From Nesterenkonia ebinurensis (GTDB lineage Bacteria > Actinomycetota > Actinomycetes > Actinomycetales > Micrococcaceae): a DNA stretch of 64,000 nucleotides. Under the pieces are notes generated by a model. That model searched no databases, had not been told where the DNA came from, and saw nothing but the letters and a program-made list of their open reading frames with translations. The position numbers were made by a program, and so were the translations under genes. The DNA is taken from positions 308,399 to 372,398 of the forward strand of contig NZ_VWNF01000021.1 in the NCBI RefSeq assembly GCF_008711175.1, in the 5' to 3' direction. Of this stretch, positions 50,056 to 57,627 are shown piece by piece (positions within the stretch are counted from its first letter, which is position 1; each line of letters begins with the position of its first letter).

Positions 50056-51516
50056 TCACCGGGTGGCTTTGATCTCTCGCAGAGCACGCTGCTCCAGGGG
50101 AGCGCGCAGCCCATAGACCAACCCGGCCAGCCAGGTGCGCATGGACCGCCGGGCCTGCCTGGTGTCGGGGTAGCGGCAACGTAGGTGCATACCGGTCTCG
50201 TTGATCACGAACCAGATCATCACCCCGTCGGTGCGGATCACTGCTGAGACGTGCTGAGGGTTAAGCTCCTCAGCTACGTTGACCGGCAGTTTGCGGTGGT
50301 CCAGCCAGCTCATGGCGAACATGCCGGGGTCCTGCGGCATCCCGCCATAGGGCCGCATGATCGGCGCCAGCGGGTAGGAGCCCAATTTGGTTGCCTCTTT
50401 CACTGCGGCGTAGCTGGAGAGGTAGCTGGCATCGTGGTTCTCCAGTGCGGAGTTGGTGATGAACCAGCCCACGGAGTTGTACCAACGCTGATCGTCGCGG
50501 GAGTGCACGGGGAACACGGCGCGGAAAGGCTCCCCGGACAGTTCAGCGGCCAACCGGGTCATCACGGAGACTGCCACGGCGATCAGCCGGACCCCGTGCT
50601 CTTTGGCGTGAGCCTCCACAGCGGTGAGCTCCTCAGCATCGAAGACATCGCGGATCTCTACGATCTCCTCCACCGGCTGTGAGATGTCCCCGAGGTCAAG
50701 GGGGAAGGTGGGCATGGTTCCCCCGCCAGCTTCAAGGATCTCCCGCCACCGGGTGACCACCTCTTCGGGAGGGAAGGGCCGGTTCTCCAGGTGCTCCGAG
50801 TGCGCGGAGAAGGGTTCGGCCACAGGCAGGTCCTCCCCCAGAGGGTGGCCCTCCAGCAGATCTGATGCACAGTGGGCCAGATCCCGGGCAAGCACCAGCA
50901 GGCTCCAGGCGTCCACATGGGCATGATCGGACCCGATGATCACCTGAGGAGTGCGCCCACCGGAGGGGTCTTCGATCAGGCACAGCCGGTAGGAGGGTGA
51001 GTTGAAGGACTGGCAAACAGCGTCAAAGTGAGCACGCAGGCTGGCACGTGCGGCATCGGGGGCCAGTACCGCCTGGTCCAGCTCCTCCCATTGACCCGGC
51101 TCTATCTGCACTACGCTCAGCTGCAGATCTGTCTGAGGCCCGCCGCAGAGCCTTTCCCGGCTGCGGGGCGATTCCGCTGGCCTGGCGGCCGCGCAGACGT
51201 TCGCGGCCTTCGCGCCTGAAAGCCTTGCCGTTGGTGTGTTTGCGAATGAATCCTGGCGGCTGAAGACAGTGTGCAAAGTGCCATGACGGCCGATCACATG
51301 CAACCAGGCCTGGGCGATAGTCTCTCTGTCTGCCTGCACCGGCAGATGGAACGACACCGCCATCCAGGAACCTGGGCGGGAGCCCAGACTGACATGGCGG
51401 TCCTGGTCAAAGGATACCGGTAGTCCGACAGGCGGGTCCACGGCCTGGGCAGTCATCGAGTAGGTCAGCAGCCGCCCGGGCTGCACCTGCATTTGGGAGA
51501 CATTGGTCAGCCGCAT
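50056..51516 (-). CDS. Stand-alone condensation-domain-like acyltransferase
   Basis: This 486-residue protein has the fold pattern of non-ribosomal peptide synthetase condensation domains and PapA-type acyltransferases. The active-site motif appears as IIGSDHAHVDAWSLLVL (H-x-x-x-D, matching HHxxxDG), and NSVGWFITNSAL matches the conserved bridging segment near residue 350. No adenylation or carrier domain and no synthetase genes are nearby. It starts away from dnaB's end by 13 bp with a shared direction upstream of dnaB, so it may be cotranscribed with it. Likely role: transfer of an acyl group onto a lipid or small molecule (inferred). Confidence 0.72.
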   Translation of the reverse strand: MRLTNVSQMQVQPGRLLTYSMTAQAVDPPVGLPVSFDQDRHVSLGSRPGSWMAVSFHLPVQADRETIAQAWLHVIGRHGTLHTVFSRQDSFANTPTARLSGAKAANVCAAARPAESPRSRERLCGGPQTDLQLSVVQIEPGQWEELDQAVLAPDAARASLRAHFDAVCQSFNSPSYRLCLIEDPSGGRTPQVIIGSDHAHVDAWSLLVLARDLAHCASDLLEGHPLGEDLPVAEPFSAHSEHLENRPFPPEEVVTRWREILEAGGGTMPTFPLDLGDISQPVEEIVEIRDVFDAEELTAVEAHAKEHGVRLIAVAVSVMTRLAAELSGEPFRAVFPVHSRDDQRWYNSVGWFITNSALENHDASYLSSYAAVKEATKLGSYPLAPIMRPYGGMPQDPGMFAMSWLDHRKLPVNVAEELNPQHVSAVIRTDGVMIWFVINETGMHLRCRYPDTRQARRSMRTWLAGLVYGLRAPLEQRALREIKATR

Positions 51517-51602
51517 GAGCGTAGTGTAGATGGGTGCCGCGACGCAGACGTGTCGCGGGTGAAACCTCCGGTTAACAATGCTGCGGACACTTGAAAGAAG
51601 TC

Positions 51603-52391
51603 ATGAATCGTTTCCAGACAGCAGGAGCCACCCTGGCCTATGAGGTCAGTGGTGCGGCTGAGGGACCCCTCTTTGTCCAGATGCACGGGCTGACCTCCTC
51701 GGCTTGGCGGGAACACTGGGCTGGGTTGGATGTCACTGGGGCACTGCGGGACTTCCGGGTGTTGCGCTATGACGCCCGGGGGCACGGCTCCTCTACCGGG
51801 CGGGCTATTCCGGAGGACTATGTGTGGCCGCGGTTGGCTGATGATCTGCTAGCCCTTCTGGATGAGGTGGCCCCGGGGGAGCAGGTGCACACCGGCGGCC
51901 CCTCGATGGGTACAGCCACCCAATTGTATGCCTCCCTGAAGGAGCCGGAGCGCTTCGCCTCATTGAGCCTGCTGGTTCCGCCCACGGCCTGGACCACCCG
52001 GGCTGCCCAGGCCAAGTCCTATCTGCACTCTGCGGAGCTGGTGGAGAATGAGGGCATCGGGGCTTTTGTGCGAGTGGGAGAGTCCGTGCTGCCACCGCCG
52101 GCCCTGGCCGATCGGCACCGGGAACGGGTGCCGGCGGTGAGTCAGGAGCTGCTGCCTTCGATCTTCCGCGGGGCTTCGATGACTGACCTGCCGCCTAAGG
52201 ATGAGGTTGCCGCACTGAGTGTGCCGATGCAGATCCTAGCCTGGGTGGATGACTACGCTCATCCGGTCTCCACTGCTGAGCAGCTGCACCGGCTGATTCC
52301 TGGTTCGCAGCTCTCCATCGCGGAGACACCGGAAGATTTAGCCACCTGGCCGAGCCGGGTGGCTTCGTTCCTGCAGCGCCACCGAGGCTGA
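51603..52391 (+). CDS. Alpha/beta hydrolase
   Basis: This 262-residue protein belongs to the 3-oxoadipate enol-lactonase/esterase-like group. It shows VQMHGLTSSAWREHW (oxyanion region), YDARGHGSS, TGGPSMGTATQLYASL (nucleophile elbow G-P-S-M-G), LAWVDDYAHPVSTAEQLH (catalytic Asp) and a C-terminal segment in which the usual catalytic His is not obvious (ATWPSRVASFLQRH). The ATG at 51603 has GAAAGAAG upstream. It stands alone, divergent from the condensation-domain gene. The substrate is unknown. Confidence 0.85.
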   Translation: MNRFQTAGATLAYEVSGAAEGPLFVQMHGLTSSAWREHWAGLDVTGALRDFRVLRYDARGHGSSTGRAIPEDYVWPRLADDLLALLDEVAPGEQVHTGGPSMGTATQLYASLKEPERFASLSLLVPPTAWTTRAAQAKSYLHSAELVENEGIGAFVRVGESVLPPPALADRHRERVPAVSQELLPSIFRGASMTDLPPKDEVAALSVPMQILAWVDDYAHPVSTAEQLHRLIPGSQLSIAETPEDLATWPSRVASFLQRHRG

Positions 52392-52441
52392 TCAGCTCTG
52401 CACAGATCAGCCCTGCACCGCCGCGCACAGACCAGAAGGAT

Positions 52442-52545
52442 GATCGGATCGCCGAACCAGCCCCTAAGTAAGGGCTTCGGCAGGATCAGCACCCGGCAAT
52501 GGGGTTCTGATCCCCTTCCCTTTGCCTAGGTCCGGCGATCCGATC
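52442..52545. other. Structured non-coding element: 13-bp outer stem enclosing two hairpins
   Basis: The outer arms GATCGGATCGCCG (52442-52454) and CGGCGATCCGATC (52533-52545) are perfectly complementary. Inside, hairpin 1 pairs GCCGA/TCGGC and AGCCC/GGGCT (52451-52481), and hairpin 2 pairs GGATCAG/CTGATCC (52483-52513) with an inner ACCC/GGGG. GCCG of the left arm can pair either with hairpin 1 or with the right arm, so two exclusive folds are possible. It lies 50 bp after the alpha/beta hydrolase stop, in a gene-free stretch. A structured RNA, a DNA secondary-structure site or a small mobile repeat are all possible. Confidence 0.55.
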
Positions 52546-52762
52546 TTCAGTGTCCCTGCAGAGATCACAGGCCAGCCGCGAACGCTCCCTGTGATCAGGG
52601 TTTCGCCTGTTCTGTGTCACTCAGTCCGGCCGTACTGAAGTAGCCGGGGTCTGGCGCGGATGCACGCCGACAGATGTCGGCCAATACCCGCATCAGTGCG
52701 GAGGGACGATTCACACTGTAGGCGGTGCTAAGGCCCTGAGGCAATAGGTCTTCACACAAGGG

Positions 52763-52996
52763 TTGTGGATAAAATGTGGACTGCACGGCGTGTCGTGTGC
52801 AGAACCTGAGGGAAACCCTGTGGACTGGGAAGATAGTTATTCACACAATTGGCTCTGACCTGCGATGATGTAGCGACACGCTGTGAACTTAAACTTTTTT
52901 CTCCTGCATGGCAGAAGCCCCTGGGGCAGTTGCTGTTTACCTGTAGTTGGGTGTATAGACACTATCTGCAGCAACTTATCCACAGGATATTCACAG
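52763..52996. other. Cluster of DnaA-box-like sites in a 770-bp non-coding region
   Basis: Perfect DnaA boxes TTATCCACA occur at 52772-52764 (minus) and 52976-52984 (plus). One-mismatch or core sites are TTATTCACA at 52837-52845, ATATTCACA at 52987-52995, and TCCACA cores on the minus strand at 52775-52780 and 52819-52824. A relatively AT-rich stretch (AACTTAAACTTTTTT, near 52887-52901) lies between them. The region 52391-53163 contains no credible gene. This could be a replication origin or a DnaA-titrating or regulatory locus near dnaB; dnaA and dnaN are not in the window. Confidence 0.55.
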
Positions 52997-53092
52997 TGCG
53001 GGAGAGCTCCATGGTTCCGGGCGATCCATTTTGCCCATAAGCTCCCTAGTCAGCGCCGATTGGATCAGAGACTCCCACTCAGATGCTTTTCT

Positions 53093-53104
53093 TTCAAATT
53101 TGAA
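53093..53104. promoter_or_regulatory. Palindromic operator-like site upstream of the flavin oxidoreductase gene
   Basis: TTCAAATTTGAA is identical to the 12-bp palindrome at 44572-44583 upstream of the pirin gene. It is 60 bp upstream of the start of the luciferase-like gene. Two identical rare AT-rich palindromes in front of two redox genes suggest a shared regulator. Confidence 0.6.
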
Positions 53105-53163
53105 GTATTCTTGTGCTGCGGTAATCTGCCGCATTCCATCCTTCAATTCTGTGCAGGAGAGCT

Positions 53164-54276
53164 ATGCAGTTCGGCATCTTTTCCATCGGTGATGTCACCC
53201 CGGATCCGACCACTGGCCGTGTTCCTACAGAACATGAGCGGATCATGGCCACAGTGGCCATCGCCCAAAAGGCCGAGGAAGTGGGCCTGGATGTCTTCGC
53301 CATCGGGCAGCACCACAATCCACCGTTTGTGGCTCCGGCCAATCCGCCGATCTTCATGGCGCATATCGCTGCCCAAACCGAGCGGATCCTCCTTTCTACG
53401 GCCACCACGCTGATCACCACCACGGATCCGGTTCGGGTTGCTGAGGACTACGCCTATGTACAGCACCTGGCACAGGGGCGGATCGATCTGACTCTGGGCC
53501 GCGGCAACACCGGACCGGTCTACCCCTGGTTCGGCAAGGACATCCGCGCAGGCATCCCTCTGGCCGTGGAGAACTATGCCCTGCTGCATCGGCTCTGGCG
53601 AGAGGAGAATCTGGAGTGGAAGGGCCGATTCCGCACTCCGCTGCAGGACTTCACCGCCACTCCCCGCCCGCTGGACGGGGTGCCTCCGTTTGTGTGGCAC
53701 GGTTCCATCCGCTCTCCCGAGATCGCTGAGCAGGCAGCCTACTACGGCGATGGCTTCTTCCACAACAATATCTTCTGGAACAAGGAGCACACCGGCCGGA
53801 TGATCGATCTCTACCGGGAGCGCTACGAGCACTATGGGCACGGCCCGGCAGACCAGGCGATCGTGGGGCTGGGCGGTCAGGTCTACATGGCTGAGACCAA
53901 GGAGCAGGCCATGGGTGAGTTCCGGCCCTACTTCGACCGGGCCCCGGTCTACGGCGGCGGTCCTTCCCTGGAGGACTTCTCCACCATGACCCCTTTGACC
54001 GTGGGCACTCCGGAGGAGGTGGTTGAGAAGACCCTGAGCTTTCGGGACTACGCCGGGGACTACCAGCGTCAGCTGTTTCTTATGGACCATGCCGGGCTGC
54101 CCCTGGAGACTGTGCTGAAGCAGATTGACTTGCTCGGCGAGAAGGTGGTGCCGGTGCTGCGCAAGGAAATCGCCGCCCGCACCCCGCAGACCGTGCCAGA
54201 CCCACCTACCCACCAGCTGCTCAAGCAGCGCAGAGCAGACGGCAAGGATCCCGTCCCCGGCGGCAAGAAGAATTAG
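53164..54276 (+). CDS. LLM-class (bacterial luciferase-like) flavin-dependent oxidoreductase
   Basis: This 370-residue TIM-barrel flavoprotein uses FMN or F420. It has MQFGIFSIGDVTPDPTTGRV at the N-terminus, DVFAIGQHHNPPFV, ILLSTATTLITTTDPVRVAEDYA, LAQGRIDLTLGRGNTG and FVWHGSIRSPEIAEQAAYYGDGFF. GGAGAGC lies before the ATG. The family oxidises or cleaves diverse substrates, and no specific substrate is evident. A palindromic operator (53093-53104) lies upstream and a strong terminator hairpin (54289-54317) follows. Confidence 0.9.
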   Translation: MQFGIFSIGDVTPDPTTGRVPTEHERIMATVAIAQKAEEVGLDVFAIGQHHNPPFVAPANPPIFMAHIAAQTERILLSTATTLITTTDPVRVAEDYAYVQHLAQGRIDLTLGRGNTGPVYPWFGKDIRAGIPLAVENYALLHRLWREENLEWKGRFRTPLQDFTATPRPLDGVPPFVWHGSIRSPEIAEQAAYYGDGFFHNNIFWNKEHTGRMIDLYRERYEHYGHGPADQAIVGLGGQVYMAETKEQAMGEFRPYFDRAPVYGGGPSLEDFSTMTPLTVGTPEEVVEKTLSFRDYAGDYQRQLFLMDHAGLPLETVLKQIDLLGEKVVPVLRKEIAARTPQTVPDPPTHQLLKQRRADGKDPVPGGKKN

Positions 54277-54288
54277 GCTTTAACAACT

Positions 54289-54317
54289 GTGGCCCCGGGA
54301 GAGTCTCCCGGGGCCAC
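54289..54317. terminator. Bidirectional terminator between the flavin oxidoreductase gene and rplI
   Basis: A 13-bp perfect GC-rich stem (GTGGCCCCGGGAG / CTCCCGGGGCCAC) closes on a 3-nt loop at the junction of two convergent genes. Confidence 0.85.
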
Positions 54318-54338
54318 TTGCGTATGTGCGCCTACTGA

Positions 54339-54791
54339 CTACTTGGTGGCTACGACCTGCAGGTCGAGGCTTGCAGTCACATCAGTGTGCAGTTTGACGG
54401 TTGCGGTGTAATGGCCCACGGACTTGATCCGCGCGGGCAGCTCAACAGTGCGCTTGTCGATGCTGCCCATGCCAGCGGCCTCCACAGCCTCGGCAATCTG
54501 GGCCGGGCCCACGGTGCCGAACAGGCGGCCGGAGTCGCCGGTCTTCACGCCGATCTTCACCGGTGCGGCCTGTAGCTTCTCAGCCACTGCCTGTGCCTCT
54601 TCAACGGTGGCGATCTCACGTGCTCGGCGAGCTTCGCGGATTCGTTCCACGTCCTTCTCCCCGCCCTTGGTCCAGGTCAGCGCGTAGCCGCGGGGCAGCA
54701 GGTAGTTGCGTGCGTAGCCGTCTTTGACCTCAACCACATCGCCGGGGGCCCCGATGCCGGTGACTTCCTGAGTCAGGATGAGCTTTGCCAT
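54339..54791 (-). CDS. rplI: Large-subunit ribosomal protein bL9
   Basis: This 150-residue protein has the N-terminal bL9 domain ([35 protein letters not shown]), a long connecting helix rich in Glu/Ala/Arg and a C-terminal domain ending [14 protein letters not shown]. The ATG at 54791 follows GGAAAGGA. It is the last gene of the rpsF-ssb-rpsR-rplI operon, 28 bp after rpsR. Confidence 0.97.
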   Translation of the reverse strand: MAKLILTQEVTGIGAPGDVVEVKDGYARNYLLPRGYALTWTKGGEKDVERIREARRAREIATVEEAQAVAEKLQAAPVKIGVKTGDSGRLFGTVGPAQIAEAVEAAGMGSIDKRTVELPARIKSVGHYTATVKLHTDVTASLDLQVVATK

Positions 54792-54819
54792 AGGTTTGTC
54801 CTTTCCTTCCTCAGTGGTC

Positions 54820-55065
54820 TCAGCCGCGGCCGGCGCCGGAGTAGGGCAGCAGGGCCATCTCACGGGCGTTCTTGATGGCCTGGGCAATCTTGCGCTGCTC
54901 CTGCACGGAGACGCCGGTGACCCGGCGGGCGCGGATCTTGCCCCGGTCGGAGATGAACTTCCGCAGCAGGGCGGTGTCTTTGTAGTCAATGACCTTGATG
55001 TCAGCAGCCTTCAGCGGGTTTGCCTTGGGCTTGATGGGCTTCTTGGCCTCAGCCTGTCGTGCCAT
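54820..55065 (-). CDS. rpsR: Small-subunit ribosomal protein bS18
   Basis: This 81-residue protein has the conserved [20 protein letters not shown] and [33 protein letters not shown]. No zinc-binding CXXC motif is present (the Cys-free form). bS18 pairs with bS6, encoded two genes upstream. The start has AAGGAGC upstream, and a hairpin in the ssb-rpsR gap (55093-55110) may tune its level. Confidence 0.97.
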   Translation of the reverse strand: MARQAEAKKPIKPKANPLKAADIKVIDYKDTALLRKFISDRGKIRARRVTGVSVQEQRKIAQAIKNAREMALLPYSGAGRG

Positions 55066-55092
55066 CGTGGTGCTCCTTGTCCTAGATGGGAG

Positions 55093-55110
55093 CCCGCGCT
55101 TTCACGCGGG
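55093..55110. terminator. Hairpin in the ssb-rpsR gap
   Basis: CCCGCG / CGCGGG form a 6-bp stem with a 6-nt loop. On the plus strand a T-rich run follows (GTGTTTTT), but the operon is read on the minus strand, where no T run follows. It is therefore more likely an mRNA processing or stability element than a terminator of this operon. Confidence 0.4.
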
Positions 55111-55130
55111 ATGGTTGGTGTTTTTATGGG

Positions 55131-55664
55131 TTAGAAGGGCGGTTCGTCATTGCGTCCGGAGTCCCAGCCGCCGCCCTGTGAGGGCTGTCCGCCCCAGGGG
55201 TCGGGCTGCTGTCCTCCGCCGTAGCCGCCGCCAGAATTTCCTGCGCCGAATCCTCCGCCGGAGTTGTTGCCGAAGCCTCCTCCGCCGCTCTGGCGGGGTG
55301 CCTGACGCTCAATCTTGGCGGTGGCGTAGCGCAGGGAGGCGCCGATCTCATCGACGTCCAGCTCCCAGCTGGTGCGGTTATTGCCCTCTTTGTCCTCGAA
55401 GCTGCGTGCCTTCAGCCGGCCCTGGGCGATCACGCGGGTGCCCTTGGTCAGCGATTCGCACACGTTCTCTGCAGCTTCGCGCCACAGCGAGCAGCGCACA
55501 AACAGCGTCTCGGCGTCCTTGTACTCGTTGGCCTGTCGGTCGAAGTAGCGCGGGGTGGAGGCGATGACAAAATTGGTCACCGGTGCTCCGGAGGGGGTGA
55601 ACCGCAGTTCGGGATCGGCGGTGAGGTTGCCGACCACGGTGATGACGGTTTCGTTATAAGCCAT
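55131..55664 (-). CDS. ssb: Single-stranded DNA-binding protein
   Basis: This 177-residue protein has an N-terminal OB-fold ([67 protein letters not shown]). A Gly/Asn/Gln-rich flexible tail and the acidic tip ending DEPPF recruit replication and repair proteins. It lies between rpsF and rpsR as in most actinobacteria. AGAAAGG precedes the ATG. Confidence 0.97.
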   Translation of the reverse strand: MAYNETVITVVGNLTADPELRFTPSGAPVTNFVIASTPRYFDRQANEYKDAETLFVRCSLWREAAENVCESLTKGTRVIAQGRLKARSFEDKEGNNRTSWELDVDEIGASLRYATAKIERQAPRQSGGGGFGNNSGGGFGAGNSGGGYGGGQQPDPWGGQPSQGGGWDSGRNDEPPF

Positions 55665-55723
55665 GTTGTGTACCTTTCTCTAGTGCTGTGTACCTAGATG
55701 TGTTAGGCCCAGGGTGGGAGATG

Positions 55724-56023
55724 CTAAGCGACCTTGAACTCTTCGGGCCGGATGATCTTGGTGCGCAGAATGGTCTCATTCAGGCGCAGCAGACGGTCCA
55801 GCTCTTTGGCAGTGTCAGGGGCGGACTGGAAGTTGACCACCGCGTAGATGGCTTCGTTCTTCTTCTGGATCTCGTAGGAGAGCTGGCGGCGCCCCCAGAT
55901 GTCGATCTCATCCACGGAACCGCCGTCCTTCTTGACCAGTTCCATGTACTTGCCCAATGTGGGCTCCACGGTGCGCTCGTCAACCTCGGGGTCGACCAGC
56001 ACCATCAGTTCGTAATGACGCAT
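55724..56023 (-). CDS. rpsF: Small-subunit ribosomal protein bS6
   Basis: This 99-residue protein has [21 protein letters not shown], the [23 protein letters not shown]-contact region and [18 protein letters not shown] near the end. The start at 56023 follows AAGGAGG with a 10-nt gap. The longer open frame upstream has no support. It is the first gene of the operon, and its leader (56028-56079) can fold so as to hide the ribosome site. Confidence 0.97.
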   Translation of the reverse strand: MRHYELMVLVDPEVDERTVEPTLGKYMELVKKDGGSVDEIDIWGRRQLSYEIQKKNEAIYAVVNFQSAPDTAKELDRLLRLNETILRTKIIRPEEFKVA

Positions 56024-56027
56024 TATT

Positions 56028-56079
56028 GAACCCACCTCCTTCGGTCTTGCGGTCACGGGATTTCCGTAACAGGAGGTTC
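56028..56079 (-). promoter_or_regulatory. rpsF mRNA leader hairpin, probable S6:S18 autoregulatory element
   Basis: On the minus strand GAACCTCCT (56079-56071) can pair with AGGAGG...GGTTC (ending at 56028), which includes the rpsF ribosome site AAGGAGG. A CCG trinucleotide lies just before that strand of the stem, as in the known S6:S18-binding leader, where a bulged CCG is recognised. Binding of the bS6-bS18 complex would block rpsF translation. The fold is read by eye and the assignment is by resemblance. Confidence 0.6.
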
Positions 56080-56230
56080 TGATGCGTAGTGTGCGCACAG
56101 CAGTGCAGGCGCACAACCCTACAATGATACACCGACAAGTCGATGCTGAAAAATGCGCTGATCGCATCCCCGCACCCGGTCCTCGCAAGTGCTCAACACT
56201 TTCGGGGACTCTTCCTGGACACGGAAGCCC

Positions 56231-57535
56231 TTATATTGCGTCCGTTGCGAAGAACTCCGTAACGGCTGCGGCAAGATGGGCGACGTCGTCCACTCCGCAC
56301 ATCTCCCTGGCTGAGTGCATGGACAGCAGCGGGATGCCCACATCAACTGTCCGGATGCCGAGTCGGGTGGCGGTGATCGGGCCGATGGTGGAGCCGCAGG
56401 GGAGGTCGTTGTTGGAGACGAACTCCTGGGTGGGCACCCCGGCGGCCCGGCAGACCGCCGCCCACATCGCCGTCCCCGGGGCATCTGTGGTGTAGCGCTG
56501 ATTGGCGTTGATCTTCAGCAGCGGCCCGGCATTGGGCAGCGGCCGGTTGGCCGGGTCGTGCCGCTCAGGGTAGTTGGGGTGCACCGCGTGCCCGGCATCG
56601 GAGGACAGGTGCCAGGAGCCGGTGAGCGCCTGCGCCCGCTGGCTCACCGTGGCCCCCAGCGCCTCGTAGATCCGGCCCAGGACCTCCTCCAGGAAGGGCC
56701 CGGCCGCCCCGGAGCGGGAGGCCGAACCGAGCTCCTCGTGGTCGAAGGCCGCCAGCATAGGGATCACCGGTGCTGATCCGTCAGTATCAAGCAGCGCCTG
56801 CAGGCCGGTGTAGACGCTGGAGAGGTTGTCCAGCCGGCCGGCGGCGAAGAACTCGCCCTCAGCGCCGAAGACTGCTGGTTGCTGCGCATCAGCGACAACG
56901 ACGTCGTAGCCGTCCACCTCACCGGCACTCACCCCGGCAGTCCGGGCCACCACATTAAGAACGTCGGAGGCTTCGGCTGCGTCAGGGGAGCCGGCGAGCC
57001 CGAGGATGGGTGTAGTGTGCTGCTGCTTGCCAAGCTTGATGCCCTCGTTGTTGACTGCCCGGTCTAAGTGGATGGCCAGCTGGGGGATGCGTGCTACCGG
57101 CCCGGTGGCCGCCAGGTGGGTGGCCCCGTCGCGGGTGACCAGACGACCGGCTAGGCGCAGCTCCCGGTCCAGCCAGGAGTTCAGCAGCGGCCCACCGTAG
57201 ATCTCCATCCCGGCCTGTACCCAGCCCTGCTTGACCACAGTGGATTTGGGTTTGAGCTTGAACCCGGGGGAGTCGGTGTGGGCACCGAGGATGCGCAGCG
57301 GCGTGGTGGGCGCTGCCCCTTCAGGGAGGATCCAGGCAAGCACCGCGCCATCGCGGACCACCACGTACTTGCCCGGCTCGGCCGGCCAGTCCTGGTGTTC
57401 ACCGAGTTGGGTGAAGCCGGCAGCCACCAGTCGCTGTGCGACCACCTCTGCCGCGTGGTACGACGACGGCGACTCGGTGACAAAACGGCCCAGATCCTCG
57501 ATCAGCTCATCAGCGCTCAGACTCATGCGCACCAC
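56231..57535 (-). CDS. M18-family aminopeptidase
   Basis: This 434-residue zinc aminopeptidase, probably dodecameric, prefers acidic or neutral N-terminal residues. Conserved elements are RILGAHTDSPGFKLKP (His and Asp metal ligands), SWLDRELRLAGRL, AFDHEELGSASRSGAAGPFLE (catalytic Glu pair), SSDAGHAVHPNYPERHD (Asp ligand) and IPLLSMHSAREMCGVDD (His ligand). The start is GTG at 57535 or ATG at 57526. There is a 208-bp gap to rpsF, which holds the rpsF promoter region. Confidence 0.93.
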   Translation of the reverse strand: MVRMSLSADELIEDLGRFVTESPSSYHAAEVVAQRLVAAGFTQLGEHQDWPAEPGKYVVVRDGAVLAWILPEGAAPTTPLRILGAHTDSPGFKLKPKSTVVKQGWVQAGMEIYGGPLLNSWLDRELRLAGRLVTRDGATHLAATGPVARIPQLAIHLDRAVNNEGIKLGKQQHTTPILGLAGSPDAAEASDVLNVVARTAGVSAGEVDGYDVVVADAQQPAVFGAEGEFFAAGRLDNLSSVYTGLQALLDTDGSAPVIPMLAAFDHEELGSASRSGAAGPFLEEVLGRIYEALGATVSQRAQALTGSWHLSSDAGHAVHPNYPERHDPANRPLPNAGPLLKINANQRYTTDAPGTAMWAAVCRAAGVPTQEFVSNNDLPCGSTIGPITATRLGIRTVDVGIPLLSMHSAREMCGVDDVAHLAAAVTEFFATDAI

Positions 57536-57627
57536 ACTATCGGAGCCCCTGTGTGTGCAGACTCTGCATCAGACGCAAGACCTGCTGAACTCCTCCCACG
57601 TACGGGTTCACGATGGTTGTGGGTGGG

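Noticed and set aside
52595..53413. Small open frames in the region between the alpha/beta hydrolase and the flavin oxidoreductase
   Set aside because: They overlap DnaA-box-like sites or the start of the oxidoreductase gene, lack ribosome sites and have no protein-like pattern; the stretch is treated as non-coding.
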